DNA from: Thermothelomyces thermophilus ATCC 42464
Taxonomy: Eukaryota; Ascomycota; Sordariomycetes; Sordariales; Chaetomiaceae
Assembly (NCBI RefSeq): GCF_000226095.1
Contig: NC_016474.1
Location: 3,472,001-3,536,000, forward strand
Direction: 5' to 3'
DNA: 64,000 bases
The notes under the pieces are model-generated. The model saw only the letters and a list, made by a program, of their open reading frames with translations. It did not search any database and had not been told where the DNA came from. Positions 11,757 through 23,193 of the stretch are shown here, piece by piece (the first letter of the stretch is position 1; the number at the start of each line of letters is the position of its first letter). A program made the translations under genes and the position numbers.

Positions 11757-14700
11757 GATCAAAGTGTGCGTTCGCCTGTTGTTGCGCTGCAAATGATCGA
11801 ATCGAAAGAAAGAAATGAAGAGCGCGTCGACGACAAGCCCCAGCAAATTGGGGGCAAGGCGTGCGCTGAATGCACTGGATGCAGATGCAGCTGAAGCGAG
11901 GTTTGCGTTGCGGCGGAAAAAGGGGTGTTCTGTTGGGGGCCTAGAAAACCGAATCCTCCGGGGGGGCCGCCTCTTTGTCGATAATTATTACGGGTACGAT
12001 CCGAAAACGTCGAGGGGCTCCTCTCGGACTGTGGACGGGAGAGGATAATTCAGGTCGTAGGGAAGAAATCCCACGGCCGCGGGCAAAAAGGCGAGGGCGA
12101 AGAGAGATCGAGGGTCCGAGCGATCTGCGATTGCGAGGGTGGTGGTGATTGATCGTGCACGTCTGTCTGATTAGCAGACAGATCCAGACAGGTCGCCCAC
12201 GCCGCTGCCCATCCGGGTCTGGGCGCTTCCAGATGGCCGTCAAAAAGGCTGGTGTCACTGTGCGAAGGCGCAGCAGCGTCGCGACTGGCGCCTGCCGCAC
12301 TTGACCCCTTTCGGCAGATCTTGGTGCAGGTTGGAAAGCGGAAACCTGCAAGCTCCTGCGGCTTTGACGGGCGCTTGTTGCAGACCGGTCCACCGCAGCT
12401 TGGCCCTGTTGTCGGACGCTCGGCGCTGGTTCTGGTCAAGACACACACACGACGAGAATTATTTGAGCAGCTTTTACACAGAACTCTCTCCGTGCGTGCG
12501 GTGTTGCAAATAATCCTTTCCCCTTTCCTCGAGTTTCCTCGAAACAGCCAGCCTTGGAGCAACCTCGGGAGTTTGAGCGGCGCTTTTTTTTTTCTCGTGC
12601 GACTGGACGAGCTAGCTGATCCTGGGCCTCGAAGTAATGGACGTTCGGATAAGCGTGCCGGGAGAGGGACCAACCTAACCAGCAGGGTTGTTGTGATGAT
12701 GCACCAGCTGCAGCAGAACAGGAAACAAAAAAAGACTGTCCCAGCCCGCGATCCAGCAACAGGAGGGCGGGCAATTATTTCTACTGCGTACGACACTGCG
12801 TCAAAAGCAGAGAGACCCGAAGGTCGGTTCCTGCAAGGGGTTTCAGTCGGAAGGGGGGGCTCCCTCGGGATGAAATACGCTAAGGATCCGTGGTTGAGGG
12901 GCTGCTTGTGAGACGCGGGAACAACAACCTTTTTTTAGGGAACACACACATAGCCAGACGACGACCCCGGAGTTGTAGGAGACCAGCGGAGCCCCAGCCA
13001 GTCCTGTTTCTCTTTACGAAATGGGGCCGCAGACCCTCTGGCGAATCCGCGATGCATACGCTCTCTCTGCCGTTACAAGTGTCAGCAGGATAGGTGAGCT
13101 GCACATGTGGGTGACTGCGGTCCAGTGGTTCTAGTGTTTGAGGTTCCCCGTCGCGGAGCCCCGAGTGGAGGCCTGGGGGTCTTGGCTGGAGCTGGCTCCC
13201 TGTAACAACCCCTGGGGCGATCGAGGTCTCCGGATTCCTGGATGTTTGTCTGTGACCGCCTTGCGACCAGCTATCTGCTGTGCCCCGCGGCGCTGTTGGC
13301 CCGTGGGAGCGACGAACAGGCCCAGTGCAGGACTCCGTACCGGGAGAGAAGAAGGTAAATAATCGCGGCAAATGGTCGACAATGACACAGAGAGAGAGGT
13401 CCGTTAAATGGTTTGGGTTGAGCTCACTACACTAGTGGATCTCTCGTCGTTGGCCGATCTGTGCAGTCCGCGCTTTCTTGGGGGACCCCACGCCCTGCCC
13501 CTCCAGGCTCCTGCAGAACACCTTGCGCTCCGAGCCCCGGCAGCTGAAACTCGTCTGTGCGCCAGGAGGCGCAGAGGTCCATCGTGAACGAACGCTATCA
13601 ACGCCATCCCGCGTCGGCGTTGCGGAGGGCCGCTCGCGACCATGCTTTGCAGAATTTCGAGACCACCCTTCCCAGACGACATTGTGTGTGTAAAATATGT
13701 CGTGGGCCCGGGATTAATCATTTTCGTAAATCCGCGGCGCTAGCCGTCATAAATCCCTTGCGCTCTAAATTCCTCCGAGACAAGGCCTACGCAGTTAAAA
13801 GAGCCGATCTCTGTGCTCTCTTTCTCCCGCGGTGTGAGCTTGGTTTTGCCCACGCGACTCCCGTGATGCCGATTGCGGAACCAAGGGCAGCCGTTTGCCG
13901 GATCAATTCAAGGTTAAAAAAGACATCACGACGAGACGGGCGGCAGGGTCCCTTGGCACAGAGATGCTTGTCACTCGTTCTCAGCCAATTGAGATGGAAC
14001 TGTTGCAACACTTCGTTGACAGGGCTGCACTGCTGGGTTACGGAGACGCTGGCTCTGTTCCTACTCGGTGTGGCATTGTAACAATGCTGAGACGATGAGT
14101 CCCAAGTTCCGTGCGCCGCGCTCCTCCCTGCCTAGTTTTCTGGGGGTAACAACTACAATAGGCAGTTGCAGCCCTCGGTCCGTCACTGTTGGAAATTACA
14201 TGTTTGATCAGAAACGGCACGCTCGGCTTCCTGGTTGGTGCGTACTTCGTACACTATGAGTTATACGGAGTGGTGTCGATTCCTTTTTCTGGATCGTCCA
14301 GGTGCTCCCTGGCCTCGGCAATGTCGCTTGTCCGCTTGTCTTGTCTGCCCTGCGTGCCTCAGATTTGGGCAAGTCAAACCATACAAGAGGTAAGCCAATC
14401 AGCAGCTCCTCGGCGGCCTGCGGTTGGTTCCCCTGAGACGGCCGGTGACGGTGAGTCGCGCACGAGCGCTGTACTGTGTACTACTATGTAGGCACTAAGG
14501 GCGCAGATCGATTTTAGGAAGCCACTTTGAATCCTAAGGTGGAACCAATGACCAGGCGGCGTTTTCAGTGAAATTGCCAGAAGAGACAACCGTTCTTGTG
14601 AGGCTTATGAACATCAGTCATTTTCCGTGTGACAAGAAGATATGCAAAGAACGCGGTATCATGGCTTGCAGACGCGAGGGACTACAAACAGCCTGCTCGT

Positions 14701-15351
14701 CGCGCGATCCTGCTTGCTAGCCGTACGGGCGCCGAAAAGTTGGCGAGGCGACTAAATTGCGGTCTGCCCTACCCGCACGCACTAGTGTACCAAGAATGCG
14801 CCATGCCGGACTTGGGCATGCACATTAACAAACATACTGAAGACGCCTAATGTGCGCTAACGAATGCCATTGGGTTGAATTATGGAAACTGTTGTTGGCT
14901 GCTGCAGCTGCTGGAGAAGAATGGATGATGTGGCAGACTAGCCATCGTGGGAATTTCGGAAAGAAGCAAGTCGCCCGCCCACTCAATTCGGGCTCTCAAA
15001 CACTAAATTCGGCTTGGATATGGCTTCTGCAAATGTTGAGCATGTCAACCACTGGGCTGAAAGTTTCTATGGCTCGCAGTCCACAAAAGAATAGCAGGTA
15101 TTCCGTACACCAGGTGCCTACCTTGGTGACATATACACGGAGAGTGTGAGGAAGGGAGAGACAGGCGCACACCGTGAAGCCAGTGGCGGGGCATTTTTGG
15201 CCAGCCGCCGAGTGCCCACCCAATAAAATTTTCCCGATATCGATATGGTGATTCATGTATCTTCAACCCATCTTCTATTGTTGCAAGACGGTAGCTTCTC
15301 ATTAGGACCGCCAAAAGAAAGAATAACAGACGAAAAACTATACATAGCAAG
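11757..15351. other. Intergenic region, upstream of two divergent genes
   Basis: 3.6 kb between the starts of the minus-strand gene (11756) and RPC19 (15352). Long leaders are common for fungal regulatory genes, so part of 11757-13400 may be leader of the unknown gene. Open frames here (for example 12050-12796, minus, about 248 codons) show no domain and no coherent splicing. No repeat or RNA gene was recognised. Confidence 0.45.
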
Positions 15352-16017
15352 ATGCCCAGGGCTAAGGCAAAGAACGAGGATCCGGTTGAGGGCGGATCGG
15401 ACGTTGACATGGAGGAGGCTCCTACATCACACCAGCCTGAGAACGTGGACGATATGTCGGTGGACCACAACGACGACGACGAGGAGGAAGGGGGCTTCGA
15501 AGAGGATGACGATGACGAAGAAGACGACGTGCAGAGAGTAAGGCTGGTATGTCAAATCCCAAATATAGGCCGTTTCTGGTTCGCAAAACGCGTCAGATTC
15601 TAATGAGCGAGTAGCTCCCTGGCTCAACGCCGACTGCCGCCTCGTTTGAATTCCTCAACGAGGGCCATACCCTCGGAAATGCCTTGAGGTACATCATCAT
15701 GAAGAAGTAAGTCCTGCATCTGACCGGCCGTGTTTCGCAGTCGTTGACTGGCGCCTCAGTCCCGACGTTGAGTTTTGCGCCTACGCAATTCCTCACCCCT
15801 CAGAGGCGAAGATGAACGTGAGGATCCAGACATTTGGTAAGGGCTATAAGTTAACATCTCCGGCAACCGATATATTTCGACTGACATCTGCTCAGAGGGC
15901 ACCACCGCGATCGAAGCGTTGCAGAAAGGGCTGCGGGACCTGCAGGAGCTCTGCGACATCGTGACTGATAAGTTCATTGATGCGAGGGATCGGTTTGCGG
16001 CGGCTGCCTCTTCATAA
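15352..16017 (+). CDS. RPC19: RNA polymerase I/III subunit AC19
   Basis: Predicted 161-aa AC19 subunit, shared by RNA polymerases I and III, where it pairs with AC40 in the alpha-like assembly platform. Four exons: 15352-15546, 15615-15706, 15760-15836, 15896-16017; introns of 68, 53 and 59 bp with GTATGT, GTAAGT and GTAAGG donors. The splice joins give a continuous Rpb11/alpha-N-like domain: LPGSTPTAASFEFLNEGHTL, GNALRYIIMKN, then PDVEFCAYAIPHPSEAKMNV and a C-terminal helix. The N-terminal 60 residues are very acidic (runs of D and E), a common feature of fungal AC19. The stop lies 181 bp from the stop of the convergent NDUFA6 gene. No anomaly seen; the family and exon structure are secure. 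Confidence 0.95.
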
Positions 16018-16198
16018 AATCCCCCGGCTTCGGGACCGTGAAGTAGGCAAAAAGCAAGGGTGGCGTTTCGGCGTATTTATTGGCTGGGTTATGCATACAG
16101 ACAGAGGGCACTTTTAAGCATCTTATCAACTCATTGAGATGTGGTAGGAATGTTTCTTGTTTTCTATACGTTCATGAACAAGTGTGTAGGATGCCATT

Positions 16199-16882
16199 CT
16201 AGTTGCGGCCCTACGGGATAAATGCGTCAGCAGAAAGCTGCTAAAGGGACGCACACTGAGCGGACATACCTCCAGAAACCCAGTGATGAAGTTGGACGGC
16301 AGCCTCTTCTCTCCCCTGAAGTTCTCCTCCTTGAAGAACGACATGACGTGGTTCGTTTGGCGCCAGAAGTTCATGGTTTCCTAAAAACAGGCGTGTATTA
16401 GCCCCCACCCGTCGAGATATACAGAGATCCGCCATCAGTTCTCCGCAACATCCGATGTGCCGTGGCCAATTCTTCCGTCCCTCGGGCGCCTCAGATTCAG
16501 GTTGCTTACTTGGTAGTCGGCCCGGCTATGGAAAAGAAGGATATCGACGGCGGGCAGCTTGTTGACATATCGGTGGCGCTCAAACTCCTGCCTGATGCGG
16601 GACCGGATAGCCGAGACGGGGTGGGGGATAGAGTACATGGTCTGAATCTCGGGCGCCTGGCGAGAGCGAGCATGTCAGTTTTCCTGTCTTCGAAACCTCC
16701 CCGGCGGTGTCTGGTGTCCATACCGCCCGGAGCCAGTCACGATATGCCGCAAGCACCCTCCGCTTGGCGTCGGACCAATTGGCCGCTGCTGCATGTCAGT
16801 CGCTGATCGATTGCGGGCGGCTAGTTGTTGGGTGCTCACACTGCCTCGTGGTAACGGCAAATTGGGTCGGTGAGATCGCCAT
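16199..16882 (-). CDS. NDUFA6: Complex I LYR subunit NDUFA6/B14
   Basis: Predicted 125-aa accessory subunit of mitochondrial NADH:ubiquinone oxidoreductase (B14/NDUFA6, LYR family), which sits on the matrix arm next to the acyl carrier protein. Five exons: 16882-16840, 16788-16724, 16656-16510, 16380-16270, 16210-16199, all joining in frame. The LYR-type motif reads [11 protein letters not shown]; it is followed by [37 protein letters not shown] and [16 protein letters not shown]. The last exon has only 12 nt (GRN and stop). The first intron ends in a tandem acceptor, CAGCAG, so two products differing by one residue (SAAN or SAN) are possible. It is divergent from BUD31 across a 399-bp spacer. 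The length matches the family. Confidence 0.93.
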
Positions 16883-17281
16883 GGCGGCCAGAGATGCGGT
16901 TGTCGTTCGGTCGGCTGGAAATCAGTGGTCGACTTGCGGTTGGATTCCCGGTTGCTTCGCGGAGCGTTGCGCCAGCCCATTACCATAGTATGTCGAAAGC
17001 TTGGACCACCCCGCCAATGACGGCCGCGGCAAGGACCCACAGCACTTCGAGCAGAACGCCAAGCATCCTGCTCGAACTTCAAGAGTTAAGCCGGCAAGTA
17101 CTCCGTAATGCGCTACCGTCAGCTCTCACCAGAAACACCATTCTTTTGAACTCTTTGCTTCAGCATTTCCCTGTAATTACGCAGACCGTCGACCATTCGC
17201 GAGTGTACAAACAAAAGAATAAAAAACACCCGAAGTTGTTCTTTGCAATAGCAGGAGCAGAAGAAAAGAACAAGAGCAGCC
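16883..17281. promoter_or_regulatory. Bidirectional promoter region of NDUFA6 and BUD31
   Basis: 399 bp separate two divergent start codons, so the two promoters must overlap or abut. A TACTCCGTA motif lies at 17099-17107. No TATA box stands out. The stretch before BUD31 is A-rich with CAA/AAG repeats, as in fungal leaders. Confidence 0.5.
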
Positions 17282-17728
17282 ATGCCCGCGATCCGCCCCG
17301 CCTCCAAGCGCAAGCCGCCGCCGGACGGATTCGAAGATATCGAGGAGGACCTGCTCATCTTCAGCAACAAGATGAAGGATGCGCAAAACACGCCGACCGA
17401 CAACATCCCAAAGCACCAGGCGCAGTGGCCCATCTTCCAGATCGCGCACCAGCGCAGCCGCTACGTATACGAGCTCTACTATGAGAAGGAAGCCATCAGC
17501 AAGCAGCTGTACGACTGGCTGCTCAAGAACGGCTACGCCGACCCCATGCTCATTGCGAAGTGGAAGAAGCAGGGCTACGAGAAGCTCTGCTGCCTGCGCT
17601 GCATTCAGACCAAGGAGACCAACTTCAACTCGACGTGCATCTGCCGCGTGCCGAGGGCGCAGCTGAAGGAGGACCAAGACGTGCAGTGCGTCAATTGTGG
17701 GTGTCGCGGTTGTGCGTCGACGGACTGA
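17282..17728 (+). CDS. BUD31: Splicing factor BUD31 (G10 protein)
   Basis: Predicted 148-aa, single-exon homologue of BUD31/G10/Cwc14, a zinc-binding component of the activated spliceosome that sits near the U2/U6 catalytic core. It begins MPAIRPASKRKPPPDGFE and carries the family blocks HQAQWPIFQIAHQRSRYVYE and YDWLLKNGYADPMLIAKW. The C-terminal cysteine cluster includes EKLCCLRCIQ, FNSTCICRVP and the terminal CVNCGCRGCASTD, which bind zinc ions in known structures. The length is normal for the family (about 145-157 aa) and no intron is needed. Its 3' end faces the ZNF511-like gene 372 bp away. Confidence 0.96.
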   Translation: MPAIRPASKRKPPPDGFEDIEEDLLIFSNKMKDAQNTPTDNIPKHQAQWPIFQIAHQRSRYVYELYYEKEAISKQLYDWLLKNGYADPMLIAKWKKQGYEKLCCLRCIQTKETNFNSTCICRVPRAQLKEDQDVQCVNCGCRGCASTD

Positions 17729-18100
17729 GCGAGGCAGGAACCGTGGCGTTTTTGGCGTGGATAGATCGTGGAGCGGATTACAAGACCGTGGGGGGACTCT
17801 TTCATAGTTCCAGGCCACACATGCTTGGGCGACGGGATAGACACTGTAAGAGTCGCTCCCCGTCAAACCGTGTTTCATGCTCAAAATGCTTACCGTGTCA
17901 GGAGAGGTAATGGAAGGGCATAAAAATCGGCTCTTTACTGGTTGATCTGGGCGGGTATACGATGTAATGGCATTCAACGAGACATAGTTTTTGGCCTGTA
18001 TGTCCCACCTCTCAACCTTTGTGGTCCCCCCCCTTCGCCGTCTTGACGCTCATGTGGTTGCCAGTGAAGACCCCTCTGTCTTCCCCTCAAAACACTAGGG
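17729..18100. other. 3' spacer between convergent genes
   Basis: 372 bp between the stops of BUD31 (+) and the ZNF511-like gene (-). No gene or repeat is seen; it presumably holds both 3' untranslated regions. Confidence 0.6.
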
Positions 18101-18973
18101 TCACCGTTTTGCGAAACCGGCTCTTTTGCCTCGCCCAAACCGGACGCTCATCGGCACAAATCTCAATGACGACATGGCGCTCGTTAGGTCCTCCATCTCC
18201 TCTTCTGGGAGCTGCTCGGGACTCCGCCGATTCGATTCCGCCGCCTGTCTCTCATCTGCTGCTGCGATCATGTTGGCGGACGCGTCGACTCTTTGCGCCT
18301 GACCCTGTGCTTGAGTCTGGCTGGGCTGCTGGTGCGCTGCTCTCGCCGTCCTTGATTTTTGGCGACTACCACTGCTCTCTAATAAAAGAGAGCGCCGGCC
18401 ATCTATCCCTTCCCGTGTGATGGCGAAGAAGAAGTTTTTGGGATACATGTGTTTATCGATCAAGTGCATTCTCCGTTTCTGCGGTGTGCTGCACTTCCTG
18501 TCGCAGCCCTCCACAAAGCAGGAGTACTGCGGACGGAAATTAGCCAGCCGTGCGGCACAGGATGGGCTTGTGGTACTTACAGTGCGTTCCCCCCTTTCCC
18601 TCCTCGCCTGGACGAAGGAGTCATGTGTTTCCTCGATATGCAAGCTCAGAAGGTGGGCGCTTGGGAAGTTCTTGCGGCACTCAGCACATCGGTTGGAGTG
18701 CTGGTCCCTGTAGTGGGCCTCGTATGCACCGTATGATGAGAAGACTACGGGTTCGCGGTGCGGAGGCAGGGAACATTGCATCTCGACGTTGAGGTCACTG
18801 TCATTATCAGATAGGTCAAGACCCGCAATTTTGGTGGCAGGGGCCGATGCCTCATTGTCGCTGCTTCTTCCTTCCCACCCGCCACGGCCGTCTCCAGTTT
18901 TGGCGTCTAGGTCCCGCTCTGAAAGTGCGGCTCCGTTATAAGGAGTTTCCTCAGGTTCGCGTGAACGCTTCAT
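18101..18973 (-). CDS. C2H2 zinc finger protein, ZNF511-like
   Basis: Predicted 272-aa protein resembling the ZNF511 family of C2H2 proteins, conserved from fungi to animals and of poorly known function. Two exons (18973-18581 and 18526-18101) flank a 54-bp intron (GTAAGT...CGCAG) that is stop-free and a multiple of three. Splicing restores the family spacing between ERGERT and YSCFVEGCDRKC. The start MKRSREPEE at 18973 is chosen because upstream sequence of the frame contains a poly-C run and no conservation. Fingers: an incomplete one around residues 67-92, a C2H2 with C96, C99, H112 and H117 (CAECRKNFPSAHLLSLHIEE), and a longer one with C134, C139, H152 and H157. The C terminus is Gln/Ala-rich with a basic tail. 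The stop is UGA followed by C, but a second stop lies two codons on. Likely nuclear. Confidence 0.85.
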   Translation of the reverse strand: MKRSREPEETPYNGAALSERDLDAKTGDGRGGWEGRSSDNEASAPATKIAGLDLSDNDSDLNVEMQCSLPPHREPVVFSSYGAYEAHYRDQHSNRCAECRKNFPSAHLLSLHIEETHDSFVQARRERGERTVSTTSPSCAARLANFRPQYSCFVEGCDRKCSTPQKRRMHLIDKHMYPKNFFFAITREGIDGRRSLLLESSGSRQKSRTARAAHQQPSQTQAQGQAQRVDASANMIAAADERQAAESNRRSPEQLPEEEMEDLTSAMSSLRFVPMSVRFGRGKRAGFAKR

Positions 18974-20052
18974 TCTTGGGATATTGATCCAGGAACAGAC
19001 ATCGAATCTATCGTCTGGCCCACTGTTAGTTTGTTGCTGGCTTATTCCTGGTCCCCCCCCCCCCGGAACAAGGGAAAAAAAGAGCAAATAAACTAAACGG
19101 GGATTGGGGCACAACAAAAGGCAAACGTTAGGTGTAGAAGTGGCAAGAGGAAGAAGCCCTATATCATGTTTCTTACAAGGGAGCTGTCGTGTGACGAAAG
19201 TCTGCAAGCGAATGGTCTTCGCGCCTCATCAACATTTTTGGCTTGACCATACTATCCTACCTTTTTATCCCTGTGTAATGTTCCTCAAGTACCGACTGGT
19301 TAGACCCCCAAATTGTCGCTTAGAGCTGTAGGATTATGACTATTGGAACGCCAAACTTGGCAGAGCTTCCGATGTCGATGGTGGGTTGATGATTGTACAT
19401 GACCTGATGTAGACGTGTGTACGAGTATGCGTCAAAGACTCTACTCCGTTGTTAGGCAGTATGGACCTGCTCACCTCCGGCGCCTGGTGTGACTGGGGGG
19501 ACCACAGCGGGCAGGGGCGCTGCTGATTGGCTGTTCTAGACATCCCGCTCTTCGAAGAGAGTGACAAGGGTCTTTTGTCGTCCAATGTCTGGCTGTTGAA
19601 ATCGTACGGCGGGTCGCTTTGCGAATTGCTTCGATTTTCAGAACCGCCTTGCCTTTCTTTTGTGCCGTTTCTACGCTTGGTCGCGCATCGCTCGTCGCAC
19701 ACTTCCTCTCCAAAGGCCTAACTAACGCCGTCACTGTGTCGGCATTGGTTTACGCGTCCTCCACCCCAATGCGCTCATCACCTGCCGCACAACTGCCCGC
19801 CGAAAGCCGCAGCGCCCCTCCTCGACCGTCCGCCGAACTCAGTGCGTCACCATCAAGTTATGGACCGCCTGCGCAATATCGGCTTTCCGATTACTGCGTG
19901 TGAGCTTTGGCCATAGGGACCGGCTCCTCTTCTGCAAAGTGTTCCTTCCTCTTCGAGAACAAAAATTATTCAGACCGGCTTCGGTGTTCCCCGTCTGCGT
20001 CTGCGGTCTGTCTGCGAGACAATTCGTGCTCGTCGGGTAGCGGCGACCAACC
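18974..20052. promoter_or_regulatory. Divergent promoter region, ZNF511-like and EST1-like genes
   Basis: 1.1 kb between two divergent starts. A poly-C run (about 19055-19064) lies in the probable leader of the zinc finger gene. The 200 bp before 20053 are pyrimidine-rich and CG-rich, like a leader. No other gene can be supported; the minus-strand open frame at 19340-19702 has no recognisable content. Confidence 0.45.
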
Positions 20053-23000
20053 ATGGCCTCAACCACCGCGACTGCCGCGGCGGCTACCCCAGCCATGCCG
20101 TCAACTGACGAGGCCTGGAAGTGAGTGTTTACGAGCCCAAGAAACAGGGTCGATGTCATGTATTCGCAAATCAAAATGCCATGATTGTTCGAAAGCAGCA
20201 ATCGACAGCAACCGCGCGCCGTGCGAGCCCAAGCTTGCTAACTCGACCACGCAGACTCGCACAGAAGCTACGTGCCGCGATTGTAAAGGAACTCGAGCAT
20301 GTCCAGAAGGGCGGTCGCGGCACAAATGAGCTCGCGCGTTTCGAGAAAGTCGAGAAGTTGATGGAGAAGTTAGTCGTCACCCGATATTGTCCCCGTGCAC
20401 CCCGCCAGACTCGACTAACCGACGACTCCCAGTTATCGCCTTGCCTGCCTCCAAACCATCTGGCCCGACATGCGTGCTGCCAACGAGAAGAACGCCGAGG
20501 ACGCTCTCTGGCATACCCATACTTTGGTCACCAAGACCTACCGGAAGGTGCTTGGGAGGCTCCAGGGCGACGACAACGTCGTCCTGCGACGGAAAGTCGA
20601 GAAGCTCTATGCCCACTACCTCAAGACGGCTCAATACTTCTACAGGGGCTATCTGCAACGGGTTTGCGCGAGATACGACATGAAAGATCTCAAACGCATC
20701 GCTCGCCGCGCGGATCTTCAGGAGATGCCCTTGCCGGATAAGGAGAAGGTTGACGCTTCGGCAGCACAGCTTGAGGATATTGTCAAGCGCTCGTGCCACA
20801 AGACGCTCATCTACCTCGGTGATCTATCGAGATACCGCACGCTACTGCGGGCAAAGGACCCCAAATGGGACGGCGCTCTGGCATACTATCTCCTGGCAAA
20901 CGAGCTCATACCCGAATCTGGACATGGCTATCACCAGTGTGGGGTCATCTACGTCGAGACTGGGGATCACCTTCAGGTGGTTTATCACCTATACCGTGCC
21001 TTGGCATGCGATCTGCCACACCCGAATGCTTCGACAAACCTCGATCTCGAGTTCCGTGAACTCCAGAAACGCAAGGACATCACCAGCAAACATGCGTTGG
21101 TGACTTGGTTCGTGAAGCTCCATGCCTTCTACTCGCAGGGAAAGGACTTCACCGAGCGTAAAGAACTCGAGAGGGAGGTTGACCATCGACTTGGCCTCGC
21201 CATGAAGTCGGGAAAGGGATATGACTCGGACCTGGACCTGCTCAAGATTGTTCTTATCAACATCACCGCTTATGTCGCCGCCCAGGACAAGGTTGCCAGT
21301 ATGGATGCGCGGCCTCTCTGATGCTCGTGAACAGTTGCTGACGGAGGGGTAGAAAACTGGACCGACGAGGGCTCGCGATCTTGCCAGTTCCTCCTGCTCC
21401 TCAACCTGCGGACAATCAACGCCATCGCACGTCTCATTGGAGAAGAAATTACAGACGTCATCAAGCGCAAAGATGCGGAGGCTCCCGTCAGCACTTCTGT
21501 GACCGCCTCACAGACGGAGCCCCCAACCAAGTTTACGCCCGCCTTCAACCGTATCCTACCCCTTCTGCGTGTTTACATGGCATGGCTTTGTTCCTACGGC
21601 TCCCAACTTGTTGAATTTCGGCCGCATCTCGAACCGCAGTTTGGCGCTATGTGCGTGACGCTGAGCAACACGTTATCCCTCCTGTTCGAGTTATTGGGTG
21701 GAGACCAACAGCTCGGAAATCCGGTTTCGTGGCGCTTTCCCGAGGACGAGATTACCATGGGCATCAGGTGCCTCAATGGACCCGATTTGCACGACGGCTG
21801 CCAGCTTTATTACGATGCCTTTACGCGCAAGCCCAAGCCGCGCCGCGAAGACGTTCCCGATGCCAACGGCACCGATGATGATGTGTCGTTCACCCGTGCG
21901 CTGGACGTTCTGCTCTGCGGCCTGGACCTATCCGAGCCGGAGTCGAAGTTCCCGTTCACCACATCCACAGTTACGAAAGGAGCTAGGGAGCTCACGACTT
22001 TCGTCTATCTTGAAGGCGGCAAGCCCGGCCCTATTCCGAACCCGCCGCCCGTTCAGCATATGACTCCGGTCCCTGTTCCTGCTAGCACGGAGCGTAATCT
22101 GACTGCGCCAGTATTGGCTCCGAGTCCTTGCGAGTCTAACGAGCTCTCCGAGAACCGGGACTTTTACGGTCCGGATTTGCGAAACAATACTGGAAACAAC
22201 GCTCGTAACGGGCCAGTTTCGACAAGCATTGCACCAGCGCCAACGGCGCCTGTTTCCGAGTTCCCCATTGAAAGACAGATGTTCAATATCCTGAACGAGT
22301 TCATCAACCCTCCCGAATCCGCACCGGCGGCCAAACCTGAGACTCCTAGTCGCCCTGTTGCACGAACGAGCCCGTATGGTATGGGTTCCGCATCCGCTGC
22401 TGAGACCTTCGGAGCTAGAGCTTCGGGCAGCTCGGGACCTGGGTCTGCTGCTGGCGGCAAAGTTCTTCCTACTCTACCATGGGAGTATTTCTACAAGCCT
22501 TCGGCCAACCCAGCCTTGCAATCTTCGGGCACTAATGGTCTGGCTGCTGGATGGGCCGCAAACGGCAGAGCGTTTTCGCGACCGACAAGCTCGGGCAATG
22601 GGCTCCAGCTAGGGATTGGGGCGACCGCCGGCAGCCCGCTTGCACGGCAGGCGCAGCAGAGGTACGATAGCCGAGAACAGTCGAGGTTGCTTGAAGAGCA
22701 AGAAGACATTCTCCGCTCTCTAGATCTGGAGTCGGTCCAAACCAGTCAGCCTCGGCAATCCCATGACACCCGGGGAGGCTGGCCTGCCGTAGCCGCACAG
22801 AGCTCGAGCTCTGTAATCGGAACAGCGTCCCACTCTTTGCAGCAGCAGAGCACCTGGCTCCCCCCGGCAAGCCCTTGGCAGACTACTCATGGCCAGAACC
22901 CCACGGTCACGACGACTACTGGCGGCGTCCCCAATTCGCCGTTTTCGACACTCAACTTCTCGACAAATAGTTCATCTATACCCGCCGTCAATAGCCCGTG

Positions 23001-23193
23001 GGGCGTGCCCTCGCACGGCGCGTTCGCTAGAGACTGGCCCGACGCTCGACAGCCGAGAACGGGCGTAGCTCAGCAACCGCTGGGGCTGGATATCTGGGGC
23101 GACGCGATGGGGCAACAGCAGCAGCTGGCAGTGGGCGAGAGTTCCGGTGGAACTTGGACGGTGCGGCAGCAGCAGGGCATGCCGAAACGTTGA
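20053..23193 (+). CDS. EST1/SMG7-like TPR protein
   Basis: Predicted 962-aa member of the EST1/SMG5-7 family, which includes telomerase cofactors and nonsense-mediated decay adaptors with a 14-3-3-like TPR fold. Four exons: 20053-20120, 20255-20368, 20433-21298, 21353-23193; introns of 134, 64 and 54 bp close the frame. Residues about 24-200 form the EST1 N-terminal helical domain (LAQKLRAAIVKELEHV, YAHYLKTAQYFYRGYLQRVC). Residues about 205-480 form the Est1 nucleic-acid-binding/TPR region (RSCHKTLIYLGDLSRYR, GYHQCGVIYVETGDHLQVVY, FLLLLNLRTINAIARLIGEE). The remaining half is Ser/Pro/Gln-rich and probably disordered. No PIN domain is present, so it is closer to SMG7/Ebs1 than to SMG6. Filamentous fungi usually have a single such protein, so its role could be decay, telomere or both; that cannot be decided here. 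Confidence 0.88.

Noticed and set aside
12050-12796. 248-codon minus-strand open frame upstream of the unknown gene
   Set aside because: No recognisable motif, overlapping open frames on the other strand, and no splice structure leading into a neighbour.
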